Source: Haloferula luteola
GTDB lineage: Bacteria; Verrucomicrobiota; Verrucomicrobiia; Verrucomicrobiales; Akkermansiaceae
Direction of reading: 5' to 3'
Assembly (NCBI RefSeq): GCF_014201715.1
Contig: NZ_JACHFD010000010.1
Span: 124,001-188,000, forward strand
Length of the DNA stretch: 64,000 nt
Each line of letters starts with the position of its first letter. Within the stretch, counting starts at the first letter, position 1. This document shows positions 55,668-64,000 of the stretch, in pieces. Made by a program: the position numbers and the translations under genes. The notes under the pieces were generated by a model. The model worked only from the letters and a program-made list of their open reading frames with translations, did not search any database and was not told the DNA's origin.

Positions 55668-56471
55668 GTGTCCACCGCCTATGATCGCTTGTCCGGCATG
55701 GTCCGCCTCTATGGGCGGCGTGCGTTCGAGAATTTCCTCTCCTCCACCGTCCTCATTGCTGGCATTGGAGGCGTCGGCTCCTGGACCGCAGAAAGCCTGG
55801 CTCGGAGCGGTATCGGACACCTGATCCTCGTCGATCCCGACGACCTGTGCCTCACCAATACCAACCGCCAGATCCATGCACTGGACGGGAACTACGGCCG
55901 TCCCAAGGTCGATGCGATGGCGGAGCGCCTGCGCGCCATCCACCCGGAAATTCGAATCACCTGCCTCCCGGCCTTTTATTCCGAGCGCAGTGCCGAAGAG
56001 ATCTTCAGCCATGGCCCTATGGCGGTCGTGGATGCCATCGACTCCCTTCGCGCCAAATGTCACCTCCTCGCGGAATGCCGCCAGCGCGGATTGCCCACCG
56101 TCACCTCGGGAGCTGCCGGTGGCCGAGTCGACCCCACCCGCATTCGGGTCGATGATCTCAGCCGCAGTGGCCGTGATCCCCTCCTCTCATCCGTTCGGCG
56201 CCAGTTGCGCACCGACTTTGATTTCCCCCCTGGTTCTGCCAAGGGGGACATCGAGCCCTTCGGCATCGAAGCGGTTTTTTCCGATGAACCCGCCGTTTAT
56301 CCAACTTGTGAGGGCGAAATCAGTCACGAACGCCCCTCCAACCTCGCTGGAGCCATCGGCTGCGATGCCGGGTACGGTTCCGCCACTCACGTCACCGCGG
56401 CCTTCGGTCTCACCTGCGCTGCGCGCATCCTTGAAGCCCTGAAGGCCCGGACCTCTTCCACAGACGGTTGA
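55668..56471 (+). CDS. tcdA: tRNA threonylcarbamoyladenosine dehydratase
   Basis: The 267-residue product is a ThiF/MoeB-type E1-like enzyme of the TcdA (CsdL/YgdL) subgroup. It has the ATP-binding GIGGVGSWTAESLARSGIG, DPDDLCLTNTNRQIHAL, AIDSLRAKCHLL and the C-terminal GCDAGYGSATHVTAAFGL. TcdA cyclises t6A37 in tRNAs to ct6A. The start is a GTG at 55668. It ends shortly before the rpmJ terminator on the other strand. Confidence 0.92.
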   Translation: MSTAYDRLSGMVRLYGRRAFENFLSSTVLIAGIGGVGSWTAESLARSGIGHLILVDPDDLCLTNTNRQIHALDGNYGRPKVDAMAERLRAIHPEIRITCLPAFYSERSAEEIFSHGPMAVVDAIDSLRAKCHLLAECRQRGLPTVTSGAAGGRVDPTRIRVDDLSRSGRDPLLSSVRRQLRTDFDFPPGSAKGDIEPFGIEAVFSDEPAVYPTCEGEISHERPSNLAGAIGCDAGYGSATHVTAAFGLTCAARILEALKARTSSTDG

Positions 56472-56504
56472 AAACCGCGGCTTCGCAGAGGGCCGTCCAT
56501 TCCA

Positions 56505-56533
56505 CAAAAAAAAGCGACCCGTAGGCCGCTTTC
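56505..56533 (-). terminator. probable terminator of rpmJ
   Basis: On the minus strand AGCGGCC and GGTCGCT form an imperfect stem with a 4-base loop, followed by a run of eight or more T. It lies about 40 bases after the rpmJ stop. Confidence 0.75.
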
Positions 56534-56571
56534 TTGATGAATGGGTAAATCGGAGGCCGTGCCTCACGAAA

Positions 56572-56736
56572 TCACTTCACTCCCTTCTTCGAAAGACGAG
56601 TGCCCTTGGTCGCACCTTGGCGGGCCTTGAACTTCGGGTTCGACTTGCAGATCACATAGGTCGTGCCCTTGCGCGAGACCACCTGGCAGTCGGCGTGACG
56701 ACGCTTGGCCGAGGAGAGCGAGGAAAGAACTTTCAT
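56572..56736 (-). CDS. rpmJ: large ribosomal subunit protein bL36, long form
   Basis: The 54-residue product starts at an ATG at 56736 and reads [20 protein letters not shown]..., with [12 protein letters not shown] near its end. It matches bL36 but keeps only two Cys and lacks the full zinc ribbon, so it is the C-minus type. A 13-residue basic tail ([13 protein letters not shown]) follows where E. coli bL36 stops. It is monocistronic, away from the ribosomal clusters. Confidence 0.93.
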   Translation of the reverse strand: MKVLSSLSSAKRRHADCQVVSRKGTTYVICKSNPKFKARQGATKGTRLSKKGVK

Positions 56737-56905
56737 GGTAGGGAAAAAGCGAATGTGCGAAAACCTGCCGGACACCAAATCCGGAGCGGGGCCGCGGAAG
56801 GTAGGAATTCCCTCTCCCTTGTAAAGCCCATTCTTCAGGAAAGGCGAGGAAACCGCAGGAAACGCCTTGGCAGCTCGACCCCATCCAGAGAATGCTCGCT
56901 GCGAG

Positions 56906-58015
56906 ATGATGGAAAGTGCCCCGCCGACCCTCCCTGAGCAAATCCGCCCGTTCGGCTCCCTGCCCGATGGCCGCGAGGCCCAGTTGATCACCCTGACCAA
57001 CGCCCAAGGACTCACCGCCTCCGTCACCAACTTTGGGGCCGCGCTCGTCAGCGTTCTCACACCGGATCGCAACGGCACCCTTGCCGATATCACGCTCGGC
57101 TACGACTCAGTCGCCGGGTATGCCTCTTCAGCGAATCCCTATTTCGGCGCCACCGTCGGTCGCTTCGGCAATCGGATCGCCAGCGGCACCCTCACCATCG
57201 GCGACGAATTTCTCCAGCTCGCGACCAACAATGAACCCGGAGGCAAACCCTGCCATCTTCACGGCGGAACCGTTGGGTTCACCCGAAAGCTCTGGGAAAT
57301 CGTCTCGGTCGATTCCACGCGCGTCGAACTTCGGTACCTTTCGCCCGATGGCGACGATGGCTACCCCGGGGCACTCGATACCCGCGTCACCTACCACCTC
57401 ACCGACGACAATGAACTGATCTGGGAGGCCACCGCGACCACCGATCGCACCACCGTGGTCAATTTGGTTCACCACAGCTATTGGAATCTCTCAGGCGATC
57501 CTCAGCGGGACATCCACGACCACCTCCTGCGCCTTCATGCCTCCCACTACCTGCCCACCGATGCCGGTCTGATCCCCACGGGTGAAATCCGCCCGGTCCG
57601 CGGTACGCCTCTCGATTTCACGCAAACCACCGCAATCGGTGACCGCATCGACGACGACTTCACCTGCCTGCAATTCGCTAACGGCTACGACCACGCCTGG
57701 GTTCTGGACGGAGATGAAACTGCTGACGTGTTTCCTGCGGCCGTTCTCCACCACCCTGAAACCGGACGAACGATCGAGGTCTTCACCAATCAACCTGCCG
57801 TTCAGGTTTACTGCGGGAATTTCCTTTCTCCCGAATGCTTCCAGCCTCCCCATCAAACCGGAAAAGGTGGGGTGTCCTACCCCTTCCGCAGCGGCGTTTG
57901 CTTGGAAACGGAGAACTTCCCGGATGCCCCCAACCAACCGGACTTCCCCTCGCCTTTCCTCCACCCTGGGGAAACCTATCGGCATATTGAGGTCCATCGC
58001 TTTTCTACCCGCTGA
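56906..58015 (+). CDS. galM: aldose 1-epimerase (mutarotase)
   Basis: The 369-residue product has the galactose mutarotase beta-sandwich motifs: [58 protein letters not shown] (His), [12 protein letters not shown] (catalytic His) and [18 protein letters not shown] (catalytic Glu). It interconverts alpha and beta anomers of sugars such as galactose. No signal peptide is evident. Two adjacent ATGs at 56906 and 56909 could both start it. Confidence 0.94.
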   Translation: MMESAPPTLPEQIRPFGSLPDGREAQLITLTNAQGLTASVTNFGAALVSVLTPDRNGTLADITLGYDSVAGYASSANPYFGATVGRFGNRIASGTLTIGDEFLQLATNNEPGGKPCHLHGGTVGFTRKLWEIVSVDSTRVELRYLSPDGDDGYPGALDTRVTYHLTDDNELIWEATATTDRTTVVNLVHHSYWNLSGDPQRDIHDHLLRLHASHYLPTDAGLIPTGEIRPVRGTPLDFTQTTAIGDRIDDDFTCLQFANGYDHAWVLDGDETADVFPAAVLHHPETGRTIEVFTNQPAVQVYCGNFLSPECFQPPHQTGKGGVSYPFRSGVCLETENFPDAPNQPDFPSPFLHPGETYRHIEVHRFSTR

Positions 58016-58054
58016 TCCATTCGGCAGGTCAGGAGCGCGCCCCCAAGCCACCCC

Positions 58055-58720
58055 TCACGGCATTCGATAGCCCGCACCCCGTACCGTCAGAAGCCACTGC
58101 GGATGCGCTGGCTCCGGCTCCAGCTTCTTGCGCAAATTGAGGACATGCTGATCAAGGGTCCGCGACTCCGGATAGTATTCCAAGCCCCAGCAAACATTCA
58201 AAATCTCATCTCGGCTCACGACCTCACCACGCCGGGAATAGAGAAGCTGCAGCAACTTCACCTCGCGCAGGGAGAGCTCGACCGCATGCGGACCCTCCGC
58301 GCGTAGGCTTTTGGGAAAAACCCGCCAGGGACCCACTTCGAACGACTCCGTGGCCCCCGACCGCGTGCGCCGCAGCACGGCATTCACCCGCGCCAACAAC
58401 TCGCGGCCTCCGAAGGGTTTGCGAATGAACTCATCCGCGCCGAGTTCCAATCCGAGCACGACATCGATTTCCTCCGACTTCGCCGATAGGAAAACCACCG
58501 GCACTTGTCGATCCACCTGGCGAATCCGACGACACACCTCGTAGCCACTCAGCTCCGGCATCATGATGTCCAACAGCACCAACTCCGCACCTTCGGACAT
58601 CCATGCCTCCCAAGCCTCGCCGCCATGCTGGGAGCTCACCACCCGGAATCCCTCATCCTCCAACAATCGCGTCACCGCTTCCCGCGTCACCGCATCATCT
58701 TCAGCCAACAGAACCTTCAT
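58055..58720 (-). CDS. OmpR/PhoB-family response regulator
   Basis: The 221-residue product starts at the ATG at 58720 (MKVLLAEDDA). It has D8/D9, phospho-acceptor D51 (LVLLDIMMPE), K about 101 (FIRKPFG) and a winged-helix domain ending VRGAGYRMP. Its ATG overlaps the stop of the kinase gene (ATGA). It is a different paralogue from the regulator at 35012. Confidence 0.94.
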   Translation of the reverse strand: MKVLLAEDDAVTREAVTRLLEDEGFRVVSSQHGGEAWEAWMSEGAELVLLDIMMPELSGYEVCRRIRQVDRQVPVVFLSAKSEEIDVVLGLELGADEFIRKPFGGRELLARVNAVLRRTRSGATESFEVGPWRVFPKSLRAEGPHAVELSLREVKLLQLLYSRRGEVVSRDEILNVCWGLEYYPESRTLDQHVLNLRKKLEPEPAHPQWLLTVRGAGYRMP

Positions 58721-60191
58721 CCCACCCTCCTCTCCGCCGCTGGCAACTGCAGCCGGAAGCAAGCCCCGCTGGCAACTTCCACCCACTCCAAAGTTCCACC
58801 CATCCGACCAGCCAGAGATCGACTGATCGACAAACCCAACCCCGTGCCACTGACCCCTTCCGTCGTCGAACATCCACCTCTGGCAAAGGGCTTGAAGATC
58901 CGCCGCGCCTGCCCGCGTGGAACTCCAGGACCATTGTCCACCACCTCCACCTCCCCGCGCCCACCTCTCTCGCGCACCGTCACCACCACCGTTGCCCCCT
59001 CACCCGCGTACTTCTCCGCGTTGGACAAAAGATTCACCAAAATTCTCTCCACGGCCGCCGCATCCGCCATCACCTCACACGCCTGCGGCCTCTGCCACTC
59101 CAGCACCATGCCTTTCCGCGCATAGGAAAACCGGAATCCCTCCACCACTCGTCGACTCTTTCCACAAGGTCGCAGGATTTCACCTCCACTTCCCGTCGCT
59201 CCGCCCGGGAAAACTCCAGCACATTCTCCACCACCCGCGACAAACGCTCCATCTCCTCACGCATCACCCCCAATCGCGGGAAGCCGCTCCCCATCCTCTC
59301 GATCTCGATCTGCGCCAAGTCCGCATTCAGCATCAGATTCGTGATCGGAGTGCGCAATTCGTGCGAAACCTGATTGGCAAAGCTCACCTGCCGTGCCGCC
59401 AAATTCAGCGCTCTCCGTTGGACTGCCACCAGCCATCCTCCTGCCAGCAACACACCGCCTGCCAAAACAAATCCTCCCAGCAACACCGGAACATCGTAAC
59501 TCACCTCCGCCACCACCCGATTCCACACTTTAAGCGTCCATGGTCCAAAGACCGAAAGATGCCGAACACTTTCATCCGCCGGCCGCTCACGACCTGCCAA
59601 GTCGACCGCCCCCGGGATTTGCCACTCCCATTCGCCGCCCTCCTCGGTATTTCCTTGCCGATCATCCAGCTCCTGCGCGGCGATTTCCGCCGCGGCGGCT
59701 CGATCGAGAATCAATAAAATCGCCTGCCGACCATTGCCGTATCGATACGCCAATCGCCCCTGACCTCCCTCGAGAAATCCAGATCCTTCCAAACTGCTGT
59801 CAGGCAACACCCACCCGGACTCCTGCTTCGCGAATCGACCCAGCACTGGTGCTGGATCCATCCGCTCTCCCTCCAACCATAAAGCCTCAGGCCTCTGGGC
59901 ATCGATCCGATACACACACTTCACCCCCGCGACCTCGGCAGTTCCCGGCTGACCCACCCGATGCCCCTCCGCCACACCCGCCAACGCCCTCTCCCATGCA
60001 TCTTCCAAAGCATCCAGTTGGGCGACCCCTCGGCCAAATCGAGATTCCCACCACTCCGTGGAGTTCGTGACCGGCACCCAAGCGACTCGTCGAGACATCT
60101 GCCACCCGGCGCTGGCGATCAGCGCCGCCATGACTCCGACGATGCCCAAGGTCCCCAGAGTGACCGCCGTTCCTGACTTGATACCCTTCAT
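58717..60191 (-). pseudogene. sensor histidine kinase gene with a frameshift
   Basis: Frame one (60191 to 59070) encodes TM1 (about 8-30), a periplasmic domain of about 200 residues, TM2 (about 234-258) and the dimerisation helix with H277 (VSHELRTPITNL). Frame two (about 59148 to 58717) encodes the ATPase domain (ILVNLLSNAEKYA, VDNGPGVP, SGTGLGLSISRSL). The frames are offset by -1 and join near 59148 if one base is added. No slippery sequence is visible there. Either the gene is broken, or the sequence has an error. It lies directly upstream of its regulator. Confidence 0.85.
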
Positions 60192-60213
60192 CCGTGAAAC
60201 CGGGGCGAAACTG

Positions 60214-61623
60214 TCATTCCAGCTTTAAGAAATAAAGCAGTCGATGCTCCTGATCCGGCTCTCCTCCCAGAAGAAACTCCCCCCCCACACCAATCAACTT
60301 CCAATCACAACTCACCGCTGGAAGCAGGGTCTCCACCCTCGAGTGACCGAAAACCGGCATGGTGACGTCCGCAATCCACTCCTCGCCGTCCTGCACCCGG
60401 TGGTGAACGGAATCACCCAGCTTCACCACCCGGTCCACCTCCAAATCATACATCTCTCCCTTCACCTCCAGGTTGAGATAGAATCCCACATTCCGAGTTT
60501 CGAAAGAAGTCGGCGTCGCCGCCATCATTTCGCCCACAGCAGGTTCGACGACTCGCTGGGTAGCGCGGGATGCCACCCCTTCCTTGCCACCTCGCTTCGA
60601 CAGTTCCTCCCATCTCTCCGTGACTTCCCACTTCATCCCGGGCACCCACTCGGTCGGATAGGTGCACTCCTGAACCGCCTCGATCCCAAGCTTGTCTTCC
60701 CTAGGCAACCATCCCATCAGATCGGCGACCATCTCCTGAGGAACATTTGCGAATGCGGACCAGGCAGAATCCTGAATCCACGCTCCCGGAGCCTTTAGCA
60801 GGGACCACAACTCACCATGGTCCACCCTTACCACCCGCAGAGAGATCCGTCTCGGCCTCTCCGACTCGTCACTGACTCCTGAGACGGCATCCCTCATCAA
60901 GCTGCGCGCAAAAACCAGCCGAGTCCGAGCCGAATCCTCTCCAGTCTCAAATCGGCCCCAAAGATATCTCTTTCCCTCCTCGAACACCAACGCCTGATGC
61001 CGAGGTTCCTCGACTTGAGGCGTGAACGGGTCATCCTCCGCTGGAACACCTCCCGCGGAGGCCCTCAGTTGACGAAACTGCGGGAGGAAAAGATCCCCCG
61101 GGTGCTGCGTGCGGGCCACTAAGGGGTGATAGGGACGCCCAGGGGTAACCATTTGGCAGAGATCGATCCCCCATTCCGTCTTCCGCTTCTCCCCTTCCGG
61201 CGTCACACGGGAGATAAAACTATAGCCCAGATTTCGTGTCTCGAACGAAGTCGGATACGGCCACGCTCCCTTCCCCCCAGGGATCACCTCCGTGGCATAG
61301 ATCTGCTCAAGAGTCTGCTCGGAATTCAGCCAGACACCCATTGGGCCCGTCACCCATGCCGTATGATCCAACACCGCCCTGCCCCCTGCCACCCACTGCT
61401 CCACCGCAGCGTGGAGTTCGTCGTCGCTTCCCCCGCCTTGCGACTCCCACTCCCTCAATACCTCAGGATCCACCAAAATGTGCTCCAGCGTGAACTCACA
61501 TGCAGGAGCATTCGCTTCGATCACGGGCTCCTTCTCCGCTCTCCGGTGCGACACGAAGGGATTCACCTCCTCTGCCGCTCCGGCCACGACTCCCATCCAG
61601 CAAATTAACAAAATTCGTTTCAT
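60214..61623 (-). CDS. exported protein of unknown function with two related halves
   Basis: The 469-residue product starts at the ATG at 61623 with a signal peptide (MKRILLICWMGVVAGAA). It contains PTSFETRNLGYSF near residue 125 and PTSFETRNVGFYL near residue 395, each followed by a comparable segment (LCQMVTPG... and VDRVVKLG...), as if a module were repeated. The rest is mixed alpha/beta with many charged residues. I do not recognise a family. It lies 22 bases upstream of the kinase gene on the same strand, so it may supply or modulate the signal. Confidence 0.7.
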   Translation of the reverse strand: MKRILLICWMGVVAGAAEEVNPFVSHRRAEKEPVIEANAPACEFTLEHILVDPEVLREWESQGGGSDDELHAAVEQWVAGGRAVLDHTAWVTGPMGVWLNSEQTLEQIYATEVIPGGKGAWPYPTSFETRNLGYSFISRVTPEGEKRKTEWGIDLCQMVTPGRPYHPLVARTQHPGDLFLPQFRQLRASAGGVPAEDDPFTPQVEEPRHQALVFEEGKRYLWGRFETGEDSARTRLVFARSLMRDAVSGVSDESERPRRISLRVVRVDHGELWSLLKAPGAWIQDSAWSAFANVPQEMVADLMGWLPREDKLGIEAVQECTYPTEWVPGMKWEVTERWEELSKRGGKEGVASRATQRVVEPAVGEMMAATPTSFETRNVGFYLNLEVKGEMYDLEVDRVVKLGDSVHHRVQDGEEWIADVTMPVFGHSRVETLLPAVSCDWKLIGVGGEFLLGGEPDQEHRLLYFLKLE

Positions 61624-61709
61624 CGCGATGATTCCCTCACATTCCGCCATCGCTTGCGCCAAAGGTCTGCAAACCTTCTGCAAAATCTCTGCAAAATCTC
61701 TGCAAAAAC

Positions 61710-62681
61710 TTAGCGCATCAACCGGACTTCTTCAGCAACCCGCTCTTTCAGTTCCAAAGGCTCGATCACCTTGGCTTTGCTGCCAAAGCTCAAAACCCAT
61801 CGCACCACCTCCGGAAGCGAGCCGACCTCGAACCGCACCTCCACTTCCTCTCCCTTCTCGTCGATGACCTCCACCTCCTGCGTGGGATGCCACCGCCGTT
61901 CTTGGGCCATCCGAGCTGCATATCCTGACAACCGAACCCTGACTTGCTCCACGCCTTCCCCACTCCACACACCAAAGCTCTTCCGCAAATAGGCCGCGCC
62001 GTCGAAATCAGAAGGCCGCTCGAAAGTCTCCGAAAGCACCCTTACTCGCGACATCCTCACCAGAGAAAAAGTCCGGAGCGCTCCCCGCAGCGGATCGTGA
62101 GCGATCAGATACCAGCCTCCGTCCACCTCGCCCAGATGCAGGGGCTGCACCTTGCGCGCTTCAGACTGATCTGCTCCCAACTTCCGATAATGAAAGCTCA
62201 CCCAACGCGCTTTCACCACCGCATCCGCCAATCGACCGAATCGCTGCACGTCGTGCCCACGGACCTCTGGGGCCTTCCGTGAAAAAGCCACATCCAAATC
62301 CTCCCACTCCAGCTCCACCCGCTCGCTCAACGAACCCGTCAGTCGAGCAAACACTCCCCTCAACTTGTCGGCAACCTCGGTGCCACGAATCGACGTCAGG
62401 GCGTGCCTCGCCAGAAAAAGCGCAGCCAATTCCCCTTCGCCCACCTCAAAGGCGGGAAAATCTCCCACCTCGCCCACATAGCGATATCCGTGCGCCCTCT
62501 CATCATACTCCAGAGGCACCCGGAAATGATCACGCATAAAAGTGATGTCGCGCAGCACCGTCTTCGGGGTCACCTCCAACTCCTCAGCAAGCTGGCGACA
62601 GTTCGGCAAGCGCCCTGCCAAAATCGCCTGGTGAATCCGGTGCATGCGCTCAAAGGGGCGCCGGGTTTGCTTTTCCTTCAC
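61710..62681 (-). CDS. WYL-domain transcriptional regulator
   Basis: The 323-residue product has an N-terminal winged HTH (FERMHRIHQAILAGRLPNCRQLAEELEVTPKTVLRDITFMR). The WYL domain around residues 140-230 follows (ARWVSFHYRKLGADQSEARKVQPLHL, GWYLIAHDPL), then a C-terminal extension. WYL regulators bind nucleotides or nucleic acids, and many control defence or DNA-damage genes. The GTG at 62681 is chosen because it places the HTH at the usual distance; longer starts reach 62765. The gene is divergent from the small WYL-like gene at 62764. Confidence 0.88.
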   Translation of the reverse strand: MKEKQTRRPFERMHRIHQAILAGRLPNCRQLAEELEVTPKTVLRDITFMRDHFRVPLEYDERAHGYRYVGEVGDFPAFEVGEGELAALFLARHALTSIRGTEVADKLRGVFARLTGSLSERVELEWEDLDVAFSRKAPEVRGHDVQRFGRLADAVVKARWVSFHYRKLGADQSEARKVQPLHLGEVDGGWYLIAHDPLRGALRTFSLVRMSRVRVLSETFERPSDFDGAAYLRKSFGVWSGEGVEQVRVRLSGYAARMAQERRWHPTQEVEVIDEKGEEVEVRFEVGSLPEVVRWVLSFGSKAKVIEPLELKERVAEEVRLMR

Positions 62682-62763
62682 AAAAGCAATTTTACCTGCC
62701 CCTCGAAACTTTGGCGAGGCCTCACCCCACCGATGTCCCACCCCCTCGGCGAGACTCTTGCAC

Positions 62764-63126
62764 ATGTTCTTCTATTCCCGCCACCCCTTCGCTCTGCTTC
62801 TCGGAACCTGCCTTGCCACCAAGCCCGCATTCACGCTCAACCCCGCCATCCCAGCAACCGTCGGCTGCACTGCCCGCAAAATTGCCCCAGTTTTGCCGCT
62901 CACTTTGGCCGATGACGAAGCCACTCGCCACCTGCTGGACGCCATCCATCGCAGCACTCCCATCGCGCTCTACTACCAGGGAGGCAGCCATCCCGGCGTC
63001 CTGCGCAAATTTCAACCCATTTGCCTCTACCGCCTGGACCCTGGGGGGGTCGTCTATGCCCACGGGCACTGCCTGCGACATCGAGAACCCCGCACCCTGC
63101 GTCTCGATCGCATCCGCTTTGCCTAA
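62764..63126 (+). CDS. small WYL-like protein with signal-like N terminus
   Basis: The 120-residue product starts at an ATG at 62764. Its N terminus (MFFYSRHPFALLLGTCLATKP) looks like a short signal peptide or membrane anchor. The remainder (PIALYYQGGSHPGVLRKFQP, VYAHGHCLRHREPRTLRLDRIRFA) follows the strand pattern of a WYL domain: a Y in the first strand, the R-x-x-P turn, H-x-C-x-x-R and the final LDRI. There is no DNA-binding domain. It is divergent from a full WYL regulator, so the two may interact or be related by duplication. Confidence 0.6.
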   Translation: MFFYSRHPFALLLGTCLATKPAFTLNPAIPATVGCTARKIAPVLPLTLADDEATRHLLDAIHRSTPIALYYQGGSHPGVLRKFQPICLYRLDPGGVVYAHGHCLRHREPRTLRLDRIRFA

Positions 63127-63228
63127 CCGCTTTGCCTAACGACGCAATCCGTCTCCCTGATCTCGCTCGATGCCCCCCGAATGGAGTAGCATCATCGGCC
63201 ACTCCCATGCCGTATTCACCGCTGCGCC

Positions 63229-64000
63229 ATGCTTCGCTGCCTCACCCTCACTCTGCTCAGTTTCATTTCCTGCCTGTTCGGCACGGAATCCCTGTCGCTC
63301 GCAGGTTCTTGGCGATTTGCCATGGATCGAAATGATCAGGGAATCACCCAGAATTGGCCCTCTCAAACCCTCAAGGACTCCATCGAACTCCCCGGCATTC
63401 TCCAAGCACAAGGCTTTGGCGACGAGATCAGCCCAGACACCCCATGGGTTTTGGGCCTCGGTGGCGAGTGGTGGAAACAGCAGCCGGATGAATTGCGAGC
63501 CCACTTTTCTCAACCCGGCCAGGTCGAAGTGCCCTTCCTTTCCCAACCCCGGCGTCACTACCTCGGCGTCGCCTGGTACCAACGGGACCTCGAAATCCCC
63601 CAAGACTGGGCTCACCAACGAATCGAACTCTTCCTCGAACGGCCACGTTGGGAATCCACGGTTTGGATCGACGATCAGAACGCTGGCTCCGCCCGCAGCC
63701 TCGTTGCCCCCCACTCATTCGACCTGGGTCCTCTCCCGCCCGGGAAACATACACTGACGATCCGTCTCGACAATCGCATGATCGTTCGCGATCCCGCAGG
63801 CAACGAAGGCCACATGCCCGACGCCCATGCCGTGTCGGATGCACTGGGCCAAACTTGGAACGGGATCGCAGGAAAAATCGAACTCCGCGTCACTCCCCAA
63901 GTCTGGATCAAAGACCTCCAGGCATTTCCCTCGATCCAACCTCCCTCCGCACGCATCGTCGCCACCCTGGGCAATGCCACCTCCTCACCAGGAAAAGGCA
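63229..64000 (+). CDS. GH2-family glycosidase-like protein, 3' truncated by the window
   Basis: The frame is open from an ATG at 63229 to the window end (257 codons). A signal peptide (MLRCLTLTLLSFISCLFG) is followed by the sugar-binding domain of GH2: LAGSWRFAMD, the LPGILQAQGFG segment, VAWYQRDLEIP, FLERPRWESTVWIDDQNAGS and GKHTLTIRLDNRM. This opening is typical of beta-galactosidases, beta-glucuronidases and related exo-enzymes. The catalytic domain lies beyond the window, so the exact activity is unknown. Confidence 0.85.
   Translation, partial: MLRCLTLTLLSFISCLFGTESLSLAGSWRFAMDRNDQGITQNWPSQTLKDSIELPGILQAQGFGDEISPDTPWVLGLGGEWWKQQPDELRAHFSQPGQVEVPFLSQPRRHYLGVAWYQRDLEIPQDWAHQRIELFLERPRWESTVWIDDQNAGSARSLVAPHSFDLGPLPPGKHTLTIRLDNRMIVRDPAGNEGHMPDAHAVSDALGQTWNGIAGKIELRVTPQVWIKDLQAFPSIQPPSARIVATLGNATSSPGKG

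Overview
The window is 64 kb of a high-GC bacterial chromosome, probably from the phylum Verrucomicrobiota (Luteolibacter/Haloferula-like). The lineage is inferred from gene content: a PTPDL-motif secreted protein, a long-form bL36, secreted glycan-degrading enzymes with no SusC/SusD pair, DUF255/DUF2891/DUF3616 secreted proteins, and a tmRNA whose predicted tag is ADSNELALAA. No 16S rRNA gene is present, so the assignment is not proven.

Layout. 0-8.2 kb: the 3' part of an ABCG-like transporter, a ParA-like ATPase paired with a Roadblock-like protein, a thioredoxin-fold lipoprotein coupled to a PTPDL protein, and hisB-hisH. 8.15-9.1 kb: a gene-free stretch with a cluster of DnaA-box-like 9-mers. 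9.1-11.3 kb: a small orphan gene and a cardiolipin synthase. 11.3-21.55 kb: an accessory region ending exactly at the 3' end of ssrA (tmRNA). It holds an orphan member of a SWIM-associated family, an IS3-family element that truncates a DNA methyltransferase gene, a VapBC-like pair, an SMC-like ATPase with a CxxC hook, a tiny overlapping gene, an SNF2 helicase, and broken integrase and GIY-YIG genes. 21.5-37 kb: tmRNA, carbonic anhydrase, RarA, an ornithine-cyclodeaminase-like enzyme, DUF432-MscS, a VCBS-repeat protein, GH105, an adenosine deaminase-like enzyme, several exported proteins of unknown role, and a two-component system next to a small exported protein. 37-49.4 kb: enzymes that together fit breakdown of rhamnogalacturonan-I pectin (GDSL/SASA esterase, GH105, GH78, PL4, GH43), plus a purine permease and a DUF2891 protein. 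49.7-58 kb: housekeeping genes (monomeric isocitrate dehydrogenase, rpoA-rplQ, photolyase, tcdA, rpmJ, galM). 58-64 kb: a two-component system whose kinase gene carries a frameshift, a secreted unknown protein, two divergent WYL-domain genes, and the start of a GH2 glycosidase.

The most interesting part is the 14.6-20.75 kb operon (helicase, 65-aa protein, SMC-like ATPase, VapBC, methyltransferase). It looks like an anti-phage or restriction-type system, broken at its methyltransferase end by an IS insertion and carried on an element targeted to ssrA. The carbohydrate genes together supply deacetylation, backbone cleavage, unsaturated-end removal, rhamnose release and arabinan trimming. All functions are inferred from motifs and overall resemblance; no database search was run.
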